Shown in pieces: positions 33,517 to 45,755 of a stretch of 64,000 nucleotides of DNA. The first letter of the stretch is position 1; each line of letters begins with the position of its first letter. Both the position numbers and the translations under genes were made by a program. This DNA is from Streptomyces sp. WM6386 (GTDB lineage Bacteria > Actinomycetota > Actinomycetes > Streptomycetales > Streptomycetaceae). The notes under the pieces were generated by a model. It did no database searches, was not told the origin of the DNA, and saw only the letters and a program-made list of their open reading frames with translations. The stretch is from contig NZ_JXTE01000003.1 in NCBI RefSeq assembly GCF_000972385.1, forward strand, positions 124,001-188,000, read 5' to 3'.

Positions 33517-35208
33517 ATGGGGACCGAGACCGTGCAGACGACGGTGCGACCCGTGCGGAGCAAGAGCCACGGCCGGGTGGTCGTCGACTGGCTGACCACC
33601 ACCGACCACAAGAAGATCGGCCATCTCTACCTGATCACGTCGTTCGTGTTCTTCCTGGCCGGCGGGCTGATGGCGCTGCTGATGCGCGCCGAGCTCGCCC
33701 GGCCCGGAATGCAGATCATCGACAACCAGCAGTTCAACCAGATGTTCACGATGCACGGCACGATCATGCTGCTGCTGTTCGCGACCCCGAGCTTCGCGGG
33801 CTTCGCCAACGAGCTGATGCCGTTGCAGATCGGCGCTCCCGACGTGGCCTTCCCACGGCTGAACATGCTGTCGTACTGGCTGTTCCTCTTCGGCGGTCTG
33901 ATCGTGCTTGGCTCGCTGCTCGTGCCGTCCGGGCCCGCGGCCTTCGGCTGGTTCGCCTACGCGCCGCTCAACAGCATGGAGCGCTCGCCCGGCATCGGCG
34001 CGGATCTGTGGATCATGGGTCTCGCGCTGGCCGGCTTCGGCACGATCCTCGGTGCGGTCAACTTCATCACCACCATCATCGGGATGCGCGCCCCCGGCAT
34101 GACGATGTTCCGGATGCCGATCTTCACCTGGAACACGCTGTTCACGTCGATCCTGATCCTGATGGCGTTCCCGGTCCTCGCGGCCGCGCTGCTCTGTCTG
34201 GAGGCGGACCGCCGGTTCGGCTCCCAGGTGTTCGCCTCGGCCAACGGCGGGGCGCTGCTGTGGCAGCACCTGTTCTGGTTCTTCGGCCATCCCGAGGTGT
34301 ACATCATCGCGCTGCCGTTCTTCGGCATCATCACGGAGATCCTCCCGGTCTTCAGCCGCAAGCCGCTCTTCGGCTATCTGACGCTGGTCGGCGCGACGAT
34401 GGCGATCACCGGGCTGTCCGTGGTCGTGTGGGCGCACCACATGTTCGTGACGGGGGCGGTGCTGCTCCCCTTCTTCTCGTTCATGAGCTTCCTGATCGCG
34501 GTGCCGACCGGCGTGAAGTTCTTCAACTGGACCGGGACCATGCTCAAGGGCTCCCTGTCCTTCGAGACCCCGATGCTGTGGGCCACCGGCTTCCTGGTGA
34601 CGTTCCTGTTCGGCGGTCTGACCGGGGTGATCCTGGCCTCGCCGCCGCTGGACTTCCATGTCTCCGACTCGTACTTCGTCGTCGCGCACTTCCACTACGT
34701 CGTGTTCGGCACCGTCGTGTTCGCGATCTTCGGCGGCTTCTACTTCTGGTGGCCCAAGTTCACCGGGAAGATGCTCGACGAACGGCTCGGCAAGATCCAG
34801 TTCTGGACGCTGTTCATCGGCTTCCACACCACGTTCCTGGTGCAGCACTGGCTGGGCGCGGAGGGCATGCCGCGCCGGTACGCCGACTATCTCGCCGCCG
34901 ACGGCTTCACCGCGCTCAACACGATCTCCACGATCGGCGCGTTCGTGCTGGGCATCTCGACGCTGCCGTTCCTCTACAACGTCTGGAAGACCGCCAAGTA
35001 CGGCGAGAAGGTCGAGGTCGACGACCCCTGGGGCTACGGCCGTTCCCTGGAGTGGGCGACCTCCTGCCCGCCCCCGCGGCACAACTTCACGACGCTGCCG
35101 CGGATCCGCTCCGAGTCCCCGGCGTTCGATCTGCACCATCCCGAGTACGCGGCGCTGACTTCTCAGCCCGAGCCAAAGAGCGAGCAAGCCGGTCCCGAGC
35201 AGTCCTGA
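33517..35208 (+). CDS. ctaD: Cytochrome c oxidase subunit I (orphan paralogue)
   Basis: This 563-residue protein is the catalytic subunit of the aa3-type oxidase, which reduces oxygen and pumps protons. It has twelve membrane helices and all haem and copper ligands: His in [11 protein letters not shown], the CuB His and crosslinked Tyr in [15 protein letters not shown], the His pair WAHHMF, and haem His in [11 protein letters not shown]. No other cox subunits (ctaC, ctaE, ctaF) are in the window, so it is a second ctaD used with subunits made elsewhere. ATG 33517 is supported by AAGGGG ten bases upstream. The last 122 bases overlap the convergent WYL gene. Confidence 0.95.
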   Translation: MGTETVQTTVRPVRSKSHGRVVVDWLTTTDHKKIGHLYLITSFVFFLAGGLMALLMRAELARPGMQIIDNQQFNQMFTMHGTIMLLLFATPSFAGFANELMPLQIGAPDVAFPRLNMLSYWLFLFGGLIVLGSLLVPSGPAAFGWFAYAPLNSMERSPGIGADLWIMGLALAGFGTILGAVNFITTIIGMRAPGMTMFRMPIFTWNTLFTSILILMAFPVLAAALLCLEADRRFGSQVFASANGGALLWQHLFWFFGHPEVYIIALPFFGIITEILPVFSRKPLFGYLTLVGATMAITGLSVVVWAHHMFVTGAVLLPFFSFMSFLIAVPTGVKFFNWTGTMLKGSLSFETPMLWATGFLVTFLFGGLTGVILASPPLDFHVSDSYFVVAHFHYVVFGTVVFAIFGGFYFWWPKFTGKMLDERLGKIQFWTLFIGFHTTFLVQHWLGAEGMPRRYADYLAADGFTALNTISTIGAFVLGISTLPFLYNVWKTAKYGEKVEVDDPWGYGRSLEWATSCPPPRHNFTTLPRIRSESPAFDLHHPEYAALTSQPEPKSEQAGPEQS

Positions 35209-36163
35209 TCGCCTCGGTCAGCTCGGCGGGCTCCAGCACCTCGAACTCGAAGCCCATCAGCATCACGTGAATCACCATCACATCGAGGCTCGCGGCCCCC
35301 GTGCGCAGGATGCAGGCGTCCGGCCCGTCGGCCTCCAGCTGCCCGGCGGAGGGCGAGACCCGCTCGACGGCCTCCGCCAGGGGCACCAGGAGCCGTACGA
35401 CGGCGTGCGCCGCGTAGGCGCGCGTGGAGACGCCCCGGGAGACGAACGCGGCCAGGTCCTCGGCCGGGGGCGTGCGCGGGGTGAAGCGGGGGCCGTGCGG
35501 CGGCTTGGGGGTGATGCGGTCGACGCGGAAGGTCCGCCAGTCCTCGCGGTCGAGGTCCCAGGCGACCAGGTACCAGCGCCGCTCGGTGCACACCAGGCGG
35601 TGCGGCTCGACGGTGCGGCGGGTGGAGTCGCCGATGGGGGTCCCCCCGCTCGAGCCTGTTCGAGAGTGGGGGAGGCTGCGGTACGCGAAGCGCAGGCGTT
35701 CGGCGTCCCGGCAGAGGTCGGCGAGCTCGGTCAGCACGGCCGGGTCCACGGCGGAGGACTGGGGGCCGCGCAGCATCGGCACGGTGAAGGCGTTCAGGGC
35801 GCCCACGCGGCGGCGCAGCCGGCTCGGCAGGACCTGCTCCAGCTTGGCAAGGGCCCGTACGGAGGTCTCCCCGATGCCCTCGATGCCCTGCCCGGCGGCC
35901 GTGCGCAGCCCTACGGCGACGGCGACCGCCTCGTCGTCGTCCAGGAGCAGCGGCGGCAGCTCGGCGCCCGCGCCCAGCTGGTAGCCGCCACCGGTGCCGG
36001 GGCTGGCGTTGACCGGGTAGCCCAGCTCGCGCAGCCGGTCGACGTCCCGGCGCACGGTGCGCGGGGTGACGCCGAGGCGTTCGGCGAGGTCGGCGCCGGA
36101 CCAGTCGCGGTGGGCCTGGAGCAGCGAGAGCAGGCGCAGGAGTCGTGCCGAGGTCTCCAACAT
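35087..36163 (-). CDS. WYL-domain transcriptional regulator (YafY type)
   Basis: This 358-residue protein has an N-terminal winged helix ([40 protein letters not shown]), a central domain and a WYL domain (about residues 145-225: [28 protein letters not shown]). It contains one copy of a 40-bp palindromic element, which supplies part of the extra loop near residue 165. A perfect 23-bp palindrome sits between it and the divergent epoxide hydrolase, which is likely its target. ATG 36163 is chosen. The 3' end overlaps ctaD by 122 bases. Confidence 0.9.
   Translation of the reverse strand: MLETSARLLRLLSLLQAHRDWSGADLAERLGVTPRTVRRDVDRLRELGYPVNASPGTGGGYQLGAGAELPPLLLDDDEAVAVAVGLRTAAGQGIEGIGETSVRALAKLEQVLPSRLRRRVGALNAFTVPMLRGPQSSAVDPAVLTELADLCRDAERLRFAYRSLPHSRTGSSGGTPIGDSTRRTVEPHRLVCTERRWYLVAWDLDREDWRTFRVDRITPKPPHGPRFTPRTPPAEDLAAFVSRGVSTRAYAAHAVVRLLVPLAEAVERVSPSAGQLEADGPDACILRTGAASLDVMVIHVMLMGFEFEVLEPAELTEAIRTARDRLARSLARAEKSAPRTRDGADRTPGTRSGSAAAS
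35636..35675. repeat. 40-bp palindromic element, copy A (inside the WYL gene)
   Basis: The half gggggtccccccgctcgagc (35636-35655), loop ctgtt, and cgagagtgggggagg (35661-35675) match copy B at 51710-51749 at every base except the five-base loop. It is located inside the coding sequence and, read on the minus strand, encodes the [14 protein letters not shown] loop. Confidence 0.92.
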
Positions 36164-36183
36164 GAATCCGAGTCTGGCAGGCA

Positions 36184-36206
36184 TTGCGGACAGTCACTGT
36201 CCGCAA
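36184..36206. promoter_or_regulatory. Operator for the WYL/epoxide hydrolase pair
   Basis: A perfect palindrome with half-site TTGCGGACAGT (36184-36194), a central C, and the complement (36196-36206) lies 20 bases from each of the two divergent starts. It is the clear candidate binding site of the WYL regulator. Confidence 0.88.
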
Positions 36207-36225
36207 GGGTTTCTACCTTGGACTC

Positions 36226-37359
36226 ATGGCAGACAACAGCGTGCACAGCTACCGGATCGACATCCCCCAGGCTCAGCTCGACGAGCTGCACACCCGCCTG
36301 GACCTGACCCGCTGGCCGGACGAACTGCCGGACGCGGGCTGGGAGTACGGCGCCTCACTGCCGTATCTCCGCGACCTCGCGGCCTACTGGCGGGGCGCCT
36401 ACGACTGGCGCAAGCACGAGGCGGCCCTCAACGAGATCCCGCAGTACGTCACGGAGATCGACGGCGCCCAGGTGCACTTTCTGCACGTCCGCTCGTCCTC
36501 GCCGGACGCGCTGCCGCTGATCCTGACGCACGGCTGGCCGGGCTCGATCGTGGAGTTCCTCGGTGTGATCGACCGGCTGAGCGAGGACCACCACCTGGTC
36601 ATCCCCGCCATCCCGGGCTTCGGCTTCTCCGGCCCCACCCGCGAGAAGGGCTGGAACGTCAACCGTGTCGCCCGCGCCTGGGCCGAGCTGATGCGCCGGC
36701 TCGGCTACGAGCGGTACGGCGCGCAGGGCGGTGACCTGGGCGCGCTGATCTCCCCCGCGCTGGCCCGCATCGCCCCCGATTCGGTGGTCGGCGTCCATGT
36801 GAACGCCGCGTCGGTCGGCTTCATCCCGCTCGGCCCGGTGAGCGAGGAGGAGCGGACGGGACTCACCGACCGGGAGGTGCGGAGCCTGGCGAGCATCGCC
36901 GAGTTCACCACCGACGGATTCGGCTACAACGCGCTCCAGTCCACCCGCCCGCAGACCCTCTCCTACGCCCTCACCGACTCCCCCGTCGGCCAGCTCGCCT
37001 GGATCATGGAGAAGTTCCAGGCGTGGACGCACTCCTCGGCCGCGCTGCCCGAGGACGCGATCGACCGGGACACGCTGCTCACCAACGTGATGCTGTACTG
37101 GCTGACGGGGACGGCCGGTTCGGCGGCGCGCATGTACTACGAGAACAGCCACGTCGGCGACTGGTTCCCGGTCACGGACTCCGGTGTGCCGACGGCGGTG
37201 GCGAACTTCGGCGAGGACGTGGCGATCCGGCGCTGGGCGGAGCGGGCCAACACCCTCGCCCGCTGGACGGAGTTCGACCGCGGCGGCCACTTCGCGGCCC
37301 TGGAGGTCCCGGAACTGCTGGCCGGCGATGTCGGGGAGTTCTTCGGCTCACTGCGGTGA
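36226..37359 (+). CDS. Epoxide hydrolase (microsomal-like, EHN type)
   Basis: This 377-residue protein begins with an EHN domain (YRIDIPQAQLDELHTRLDL, residues about 8-110), followed by an alpha/beta hydrolase core with oxyanion HGWPGS, nucleophile Asp in GAQGGDLGALI and the C-terminal His in FDRGGHFAALEVPELL. This is the microsomal epoxide hydrolase fold, opening epoxides to diols. It diverges from the WYL regulator with a shared palindrome. ATG 36226 gives a standard N-terminus. Confidence 0.93.
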   Translation: MADNSVHSYRIDIPQAQLDELHTRLDLTRWPDELPDAGWEYGASLPYLRDLAAYWRGAYDWRKHEAALNEIPQYVTEIDGAQVHFLHVRSSSPDALPLILTHGWPGSIVEFLGVIDRLSEDHHLVIPAIPGFGFSGPTREKGWNVNRVARAWAELMRRLGYERYGAQGGDLGALISPALARIAPDSVVGVHVNAASVGFIPLGPVSEEERTGLTDREVRSLASIAEFTTDGFGYNALQSTRPQTLSYALTDSPVGQLAWIMEKFQAWTHSSAALPEDAIDRDTLLTNVMLYWLTGTAGSAARMYYENSHVGDWFPVTDSGVPTAVANFGEDVAIRRWAERANTLARWTEFDRGGHFAALEVPELLAGDVGEFFGSLR

Positions 37360-37368
37360 GCGAGGGGG

Positions 37369-38661
37369 TCAGTAGGGCAGTTGCGGGACGTCGAAGCAGG
37401 TGTCGTCCATGTCGCCCTGCGACACCCACCCCTTGCCGTCCTGCCACCGGGCCACCGACAGACACGTCCTGCGGGTCGTCGGTGGCTCGGCCGACCGCTC
37501 GAACCGGACGGGAACCAGCAGCCCGTCGGCGGTGTAGTCCTCGCTGCGGTTCATGAACTCGTCCACGCACGCGCGCGTGACACCACCGCCGCTCTCCGCA
37601 CACGACTCGGCGGCCTCCGTGAACCACATCGCGGCCGCCCAGCCCTCCAACTGCCACTGGGAGTGCGTCTCCAGCCCCTCGGTGGCGTCCCGGAACTCCC
37701 GTACGGCCTCCTGGTCCGTGTCCTCGTAATTGCGGCTGGACCCGGTGGCCCACAGGGCGTTGCGGCAGCGCGGGGAGTCCTTGTAGTCGTCGGGGACGGT
37801 GGAACTCCAGTTCTGCACATTGGTGACCTTGGCGGTGACCCGCACCCCGACGTCGTCCATCGCCTCGCACAGCTGGGCGTTGCCGTGCGAGTCGATGGCG
37901 TCGAAGACCAGGTCCGCCCCCTGCTCCTTCAGATCGGCCGCGACGGCACGGAAGTTGGGCAGCGCGAAGTCGACCTGCTCGCTCACCACCTCGTAGCCCT
38001 CGGCCTCCAGTCCCCGCTCGACGAGCCGGGCGTAGGCGGCCGAGGCGGCCTGGTTGTACGAGACGACGGCGGCCGTACGGGCGCCGTGCTCCCGCTTGAA
38101 GTAGCGGTAGACCTCCGTGCCGCCGTACTGCTTGCCGTTCCACCCCTTGGTGCCGTCGCGGGGCGCGAGGCTGCCGTAGATGCCGTACAGGCGCGGATAG
38201 GTGTCGTAGGCGGCCCCGATGGGCTGGCCGCCGATGTCGGGCACGCGCGCGCGTGAGACGCGGGAGGCGCCCGCGTAGTCGAGGGCGGTGGTGGCGACCA
38301 GGGCCACCACCTCGTCCTCGTCGATCAGCTGGTGCACACAGGTGTTGTTGCCGACACCGCTGCCGCCGTCGTCGCACTCACGGACCTCGACGCGGCGCCC
38401 GTCGATGCCTCCGCGCGCGTTGAGCCGGTCGAACCAGGCCTTGGCGCCGTCGCGGGGGCCGACGAAGGTGTCGCCGCCGACCGGGCTGGTGGCGCTGGTG
38501 ATGACGCCGACGCGGATCGGCGTGCCGTCCGGCGCGGGGCCGGCCCGCTCCCCGTGCTCGAAGTCGCTCTCCGGCAGCCGGCTGCCGCAGGCCGCGCTCA
38601 GGGCGAGCAGCAGCACCGCGGCCGCGGCCTCAGCAGCCCGGAAGGGCCGACGCCGACGCAT
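37369..38661 (-). CDS. Branched-chain-amide ABC transporter substrate-binding lipoprotein
   Basis: This 430-residue protein has a lipobox (LLALSAACGS), then a periplasmic-binding-type fold of the LivJ/AmiC group (PIRVGVITSATSPVGGD, GGIDGRRVEVRECDDG, VVALVATTALDYAG). It supplies ligand to an importer. Its divergent neighbour on the plus strand is the LivHMG-LivF transporter, starting 1.1 kb away, so the two probably form one system for an amino acid or amide ligand. Its start overlaps the end of the lipoprotein gene at 38630 by 32 bases. Confidence 0.9.
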   Translation of the reverse strand: MRRRRPFRAAEAAAAVLLLALSAACGSRLPESDFEHGERAGPAPDGTPIRVGVITSATSPVGGDTFVGPRDGAKAWFDRLNARGGIDGRRVEVRECDDGGSGVGNNTCVHQLIDEDEVVALVATTALDYAGASRVSRARVPDIGGQPIGAAYDTYPRLYGIYGSLAPRDGTKGWNGKQYGGTEVYRYFKREHGARTAAVVSYNQAASAAYARLVERGLEAEGYEVVSEQVDFALPNFRAVAADLKEQGADLVFDAIDSHGNAQLCEAMDDVGVRVTAKVTNVQNWSSTVPDDYKDSPRCRNALWATGSSRNYEDTDQEAVREFRDATEGLETHSQWQLEGWAAAMWFTEAAESCAESGGGVTRACVDEFMNRSEDYTADGLLVPVRFERSAEPPTTRRTCLSVARWQDGKGWVSQGDMDDTCFDVPQLPY

Positions 38662-39181
38662 TGCCGCTCAGTTGGACCAGAGCGCACAGCGTGCTGACGG
38701 ACACCTTCCAGGTGCCGTCGTCCTCGACCGCCGTCCCGGAGGTGTCCGGCAGGGCGGTGGCGCCGTTCATGAGAAGTGTGTACGTCACGGTCGCCTTGGT
38801 CGGCGAGGTGAACTCCACCTCGGTGACCTGCGCCTCCACCTGTCCGCCGCGCTCGTCGCCGCTGAAGGCCGCCATGACCGGGCCCATGGCCTCGCCGTTC
38901 TCCAGGACGGCCTGTTTCTCCTTCGTGGAGGTCTTCGGGTCGAAGAACTTCTCCCAGTTCTGCTTGACCTCCTTCTCGGCCGCCGCCTGGTCGGCGGGCC
39001 CGCTGGCCGGCGCGCTCGGCTGCGGCGCACTGGTCGTCGTCTCCGGGGTCGGAGTCACGGACGGGCTCTCGTTCCCGCCGCTGTCGTCGCTGCACGCCGT
39101 GAGGGCCGCGGCGAGGACGAACACCGTCGCCACCAGCCCTCGGCTGCCGTTCCCCCACTTGCGGTCGCTCCCGAGAACCAT
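38630..39181 (-). CDS. Lipoprotein with a MTB12-like domain
   Basis: This 183-residue protein has a lipobox (VLAAALTACSDD), a Thr/Pro-rich linker (VTPTPETTTSAPQPSAP), then a domain of about 110 residues (KEVKQNWEKFFDPKTSTKEK and VEAQVTEVEFTSPTKATVTY) resembling the low-molecular-weight antigen MTB12 family of actinobacteria. ATG 39181 is chosen. It lies upstream of and overlaps the substrate-binding gene, so both are probably in one transcript. Its role is unknown. Confidence 0.82.
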   Translation of the reverse strand: MVLGSDRKWGNGSRGLVATVFVLAAALTACSDDSGGNESPSVTPTPETTTSAPQPSAPASGPADQAAAEKEVKQNWEKFFDPKTSTKEKQAVLENGEAMGPVMAAFSGDERGGQVEAQVTEVEFTSPTKATVTYTLLMNGATALPDTSGTAVEDDGTWKVSVSTLCALVQLSGNASASALPGC

Positions 39182-39304
39182 CTGGCTCACCACCGGGTGT
39201 CGGTCCGGGCCATGCGCGCCCGGTGCTTTCAGGGTCAGCTTCCAGAAGGCATAGTGCAAGCGATCGGCCGCGATGGACAGGCACACGACATGTGGGAGCC
39301 AGAG

Positions 39305-39778
39305 ATGCGGACAGCCCGACTGCGGACCGTGCACCCCGTCCTGTGGGCCGGCTGGGCCGCGCTCGCCACGGGCGCGGTGCTGTGCGTCATCGGCTGGTAC
39401 GGCATCTCCGGCGAGCGTTACGCCGAACGTCAGCTGCCCTACCTGGCCTCCTGCACCGTCCCCGGCGCCGCGCTGATCATCGCGGGGGCGGTACTGCTCG
39501 CACACGGCCGCAACACGATCGCCGCGCTGCGCGTGGAGGAGCTGTACGGCCTCCTCGTGGCCACGGAACCCACGGACGCGGAGGAGCCCGGCCGGGCCAC
39601 GGCGCCGATCGCCGTCAGCGGGGACCTGCTGATGGTGCCGGGCGGCACCCTGTGGCATCGCGCGGACTGTCCGCTGGTCTCCGGAAAGGTGGAGGCGGTG
39701 CCGGTGGACGCCAAGCTGGCGGCGAGCGGCGAGTTGGGCCCCTGCCCCATCTGCGAGCCCGCCGAGGAAACCGACTGA
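39305..39778 (+). CDS. Small membrane protein upstream of the ABC permease
   Basis: This 157-residue protein has two membrane helices (VLWAGWAALATGAVLCVIGW and VPGAALIIAGAVLLAHG) and a soluble tail with a short motif (GGTLWHRADCPLVSGK, GPCPICEPAEE) that looks like a thiol- or metal-binding knuckle, CPxx-CPxC style. Its stop overlaps the ABC permease start (TGATG), so the two are coupled. GGGAG eight bases upstream supports ATG 39305; an in-frame ATG at 39290 is possible. The family is not recognised. Confidence 0.8.
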   Translation: MRTARLRTVHPVLWAGWAALATGAVLCVIGWYGISGERYAERQLPYLASCTVPGAALIIAGAVLLAHGRNTIAALRVEELYGLLVATEPTDAEEPGRATAPIAVSGDLLMVPGGTLWHRADCPLVSGKVEAVPVDAKLAASGELGPCPICEPAEETD

Positions 39779-42446
39779 TGTCGTCGCTCACGTACGACCT
39801 CACACTCGCCGGTCTCTCGGTCGGAAGCGCCGCCGCACTCACCGGAATCGGCCTGATCGTGACGTACCGCGCGACGGGGGTGCTGAATTTCGCGCACGGG
39901 GCGATCGCGATGGTGTGCGCGTTCGTGCTGCGGCAGTGCGTGGTGGAGTGGGGGTGGCCCCTGTGGGCGGGCGCCACGCTGACGCTGCTGGTCCTGGCGC
40001 CGGGCCTCGGTGTGGTGCTGGAGCGTTTCGTCTTCCGTCCGCTGTCGGTCCTGGGCAGCGACCCGGCGCAGACGCTGGTCGCGTCCATCGGGGTGTTCGT
40101 GCTGCTGGTGGGCGGGGCGGCGCTGGTGTGGGGGCAGGGGGCTCGGGACGACGCTCCGGAGCTGGTGTCGGCGGACCCATGGGGGCAGCTCGCGGTGGTG
40201 CTGGTGCTGGCCGGGGGCGTGGGGGCGGTGATCCGCTGGACGCGCTTCGGGCGGGAGCTGCGGGCCGTGGTGGACGACCGGCAACTGGCCGTGCTGGGCG
40301 GGATCGACGCGGACCGGGTGGCCGCGGCGGGCTGGGCGTTCGGCTCGTTCACCGCGGGCCTGACGGGCGTGCTGCTCGCGCCGTTCGTCCGTCTGGACCC
40401 GTACGGCCTGCCGCTGCTGGTCATGGAGGTCGTGGCGGTCGCGGTGGCGGCACGGATGCGCAGTCTGCCGGTCGCCGTGGTGGTCGCGCTGGGCATCGGG
40501 GTGGCGCAGAGCCAGCTGACGCGGCTGCATCCGTCGGGCTGGGGCGAGCCGTTGCTGCAGGCGGTGGGGGCGAACCTGTTCGTGGTGGCGCTGCTGATCG
40601 CGGCGCTCGTGCTGCCGCGGCTCGGCACCCGCGACGCCCTCCCGCGCACGGCCACCGCGCGCGTGGCGACTCCGCCGGGCGCGTGGATCGTGGCGGTGGT
40701 GCTGTTCTTGTTGCCGTTGGGCTTCGCGGGCTCGGATCTGCAGACGTCGGTGCAGGTGCCGGCGCTGGGCGCGGTGCTGCTGTCGCTGGTGGTGGTCACG
40801 GGCCGCGGTGGTCAGATCTCGCTGGGGCAGGCGGCGTACGCCGGACTGGGCGCCCTGTTCACGGCTCTGCTGGCGGCGGGCCGCTTCCCCGGGCTGCCTC
40901 GCCTGCCCGAACTGGCCGCGCTCGCGGTGGCCGTCGTGCTGGTGGCGCCCCTGGGCCTGCTGACGGGCCGGCCCGCGATCAGCCGCCAAGGCCTGGCGCT
41001 GGCCCTGGCCACCTTCGCGGTGGGCGTGGGGGTGAGCCGCTTCGTCTTCGCCCAGCCGTACGCCACGTCGGGGCTGTCGCTGGGCCGCCCGTCGGGCTTC
41101 GACGGCGACCGGGCGTACTACGTCCTGGAGTTGGCGCTCCTGGCAGCGGCCCTTCTGATGACACGCCTGCTGCGCACGGGCCGTACGGGCAGGGCGCTGG
41201 CGGCGATGCGCGATCACGAGGCGGGCGCGTCGGCGGCGGGCGTCCAGGTCCCGTCCCTCAAGCTCCTGGCCTTCGTGGCGGGCGCCGCGCTGGCCGCCCT
41301 CGGCGGCGGCATGCTCGGCATGGGCCTGCGCGCCTTCGACCCCGGTGCCTACGACCCCGTCCGCGGGCTGCTGTGGTTCGCGGCCGTGGTGGTCCTGGGC
41401 GCCGACAGCACCCTGGGCGCACTGCTGGCAGCGGCGCTCCTGGTGGGACTGGACGCGGGCGCGCGGGGCGGGATGGCGGCGGCCCTGATCGGCGTACTCG
41501 CGGTACTGGTCGGCCGCTTCCCGGGCGGCCCCTACGAGGCGTTGCGAACGGCGGCGGGAAGACTGCGGCTGCGGCGGCGAGCGGCGCTGACCCCGCTCGG
41601 GGAGCGGGTGCGGGGAAGGCTGCGGCCCGTGGCGCAACCCCCCGCGCGGGTAGCGGCGTTGGCCGGCGCGGCGAGCAGGGCGCAGGCAGGACGACCGTCG
41701 GCCGCCGATACACATGCCGCAGCGGCCGACGGCGCTCCACTCCCACAGGGCCCACCCGCACCCATGCTCAAGGCCCGCGACCTCAAAGCCCGCTACGGCG
41801 GTTTCACCGCCCTGGACGGAGTCGACCTGGACATCACACCCGGCCAGGTCACCGCGATCATCGGCCCCAACGGCGCGGGCAAGAGCACCCTGTTCCACTG
41901 TCTGGCCGGAACGCTCCGCCCCACCAGCGGCAGGGTCCTCCTCGGCACCCGGGACATCACCCGCCTCCCCGCCCACGCCCGCACCCGCCTCGGCATCGCC
42001 CGCACCTTCCAGCAGCTCGCGGTCTTCCCCTCGCTGACGGTGGCCGAAAACGTTCACGTGGGCGCCGAACAGGGCCGTCTCCCCGACCCCGCCGCCGCGG
42101 AGCGAACCCTCAGGCTCCTCACCCTGGACGGCCCGCTCCGGGACCTCCCCGCCGCCGCCCTCCCCACCGGCACCCTGCGTCGCGTGGAACTCGCCAGAGC
42201 CCTCGCCGGCAGCCCCCGGGTCCTCCTCCTCGACGAACCCGCCGCCGGTCTGGACACGGCTGAAGTGACCGCCCTGACCCGTGTGCTGAAGGCCCTCGCC
42301 GCCGACGGCACGGCCCTCCTCGTCGTGGAACACGACCTCGACCTGGTCGCCGGCCTCGCCGACGTCGTGCACGTCATGACGGCGGGCCGCATCGTCGCCT
42401 CGGGCCCGCCCGACCATGTCCTGGACACCACCTGGACAGCCGCCCC

Positions 42447-42450
<4 letters not shown>
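39778..42450 (+). CDS. LivH-LivM-LivG fusion of a branched-chain-amide ABC importer
   Basis: This 890-residue protein unites three normally separate components: a LivH-type permease (residues about 1-290, with GVLNFAHGAIAMVC), a LivM-type permease (about 295-600, with GRGGQISLGQAAYAGLGAL and GASAAGVQVPSLKLLAFVAG), a linker, and a LivG-type ATPase (about 663-890). In the ATPase, Walker A (GPNGAGKSTLF) and Walker B (VLLLDEPAAGLD) are intact, and the signature is LPTGTLRRVE instead of the usual LSxGQ. It starts as TGATG with the small membrane gene. The substrate-binding protein is divergent (37369-38661). Confidence 0.92.
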
Positions 42451-43683
<1,233 letters not shown>

Positions 43684-43794
43684 CTAAGCAGTGCGGCGCG
43701 GGCGGCCCTCGATACGCGGCGGAAGGCCCCAGGGGCCCCACCCGGTCGGCGCACCGAACGGGCGGGGTCCCGTGCCCGGAAAGGGGGGAGCAGC

Positions 43795-44619
<825 letters not shown>

Positions 44620-44931
44620 CCAATTGCCTGTCACTCCAGGCCAGTTCACCGTTACCTCGGGTAGCAACTTTTTTCGGCCACCCACTTCATTCGCTGATTT
44701 CCTGATTTGTCGACCAGTCGCCCTGGCGATCTGTGACCCACTTCACGCAACCAACTTCCTTGGATTTCCTAGGAATTGACGTTGAGTGCCCGATTCCGGG
44801 CCCGGCGTGACCCTGTGCGCCCGATGGTTCGATTCCGTTCGCTCTGGAGCGTGACTCCCGCCACAGATCGCCCGTTGTCTCCTTCATGAGCCCGGGACCC
44901 ACCCGGGCACCGCTTCCTGAGGGAGTCACCC
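44620..44931. other. AT-rich non-coding region between rpfA and the next gene
   Basis: No gene is seen. The region is clearly AT-richer than its surroundings (for example gcaacttttttcggccaccc) and contains a small palindrome, ttcctaggaa, near 44766-44776. It probably holds divergent promoter and regulator sites for the rpfA gene and the gene at 44932. Confidence 0.55.
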
Positions 44932-45714
44932 GTGCCGCGCATGCTCGACGTCAGCGACGAGGTTCGCGCCGAGATCGGCGACGATGAGGCCAACCGGCTG
45001 CTCGCCGGAGAGAACGCCCCCGGCAGTTACGACTGCACGTCCTGCCGCACCCCGGGCGACTCCGAAGCGGAGCGCACCAGCACCGTCCTGTTCATCGGCG
45101 ACGAGACCGCCGTCCTCGCCTTCGCCCACGCCACCTGTCTGCCCTCGCAGATCGTCCAGGTCACCGAGGAGCAGCTCCAGGGAGCCGTGCGTTCCATCAG
45201 CGGCGACCGTGTCGACCCGAACCCGGAGAAGGCCGTGCCCGAACAGGCGGTGCTCGGCGTCACCAGCGGACTCGTGCTGATCGCCGGGGAGTTGCACCCG
45301 GCGCTCGTGGTCGAACCGACGGCCCCTATCGTGCGCCCCGGCGCGACCGACGTCGGCGACGACTTCCTGCCGCTCCTCATCGAGCAGGGGTTCATGCCGG
45401 TGACGGAGCTGACGGAGGTGCCGCCGGTGCTGCACGGGTGGTCGGTGCTCCTTGCGATGGGCCAGCTGCACGCGGTTCTTCAGCCGGGACCGACCGGTGG
45501 GCAGCCGGTCGCGTGGTGGCAGGCGCATCAGCCGCTCCAGGTCACGGAGAGCTGGCGGGCCGCCGCGAACAAGCATCAGCAGGTGCTGATGTTCGCGGCA
45601 CCGGTGGGATCGATCGGGCGTCAGCCCCGAGAGGACCTGCTGCGGGATGCGATCGACAAGGCCGCGGCCAATGGGAAGTTGGTCGCTTCCGCGATGCCTC
45701 TTGCCGGGACCTGA
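44932..45714 (+). CDS. Conserved hypothetical protein
   Basis: This 260-residue protein has a probable zinc-finger-like pair near the start (CTSCRTPG and, 40 residues on, HATCLPSQ). The remainder is mixed alpha/beta with no membrane segment. No named family is recognised, although the gene type is conserved in streptomycetes as far as I recall. GTG 44932 has GAGGGAG upstream. Confidence 0.78.
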   Translation: MPRMLDVSDEVRAEIGDDEANRLLAGENAPGSYDCTSCRTPGDSEAERTSTVLFIGDETAVLAFAHATCLPSQIVQVTEEQLQGAVRSISGDRVDPNPEKAVPEQAVLGVTSGLVLIAGELHPALVVEPTAPIVRPGATDVGDDFLPLLIEQGFMPVTELTEVPPVLHGWSVLLAMGQLHAVLQPGPTGGQPVAWWQAHQPLQVTESWRAAANKHQQVLMFAAPVGSIGRQPREDLLRDAIDKAAANGKLVASAMPLAGT

Positions 45715-45755
45715 GGACGCCTGCCGCCTCGCGCCCCTGAAAGCGGCCGCATCTC

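Noticed and set aside
33280..35187. Long open frame antisense to ctaD
   Set aside because: Composition is non-protein-like (Glu/His/Arg/Gln runs), and ctaD has all conserved ligands on the other strand.
39439..42417. Long open frame on the minus strand across the LivHMG fusion
   Set aside because: Its translation is a low-complexity Gln/His/Arg/Gly mix with no domain; it is the antisense shadow of a well-supported transporter gene.
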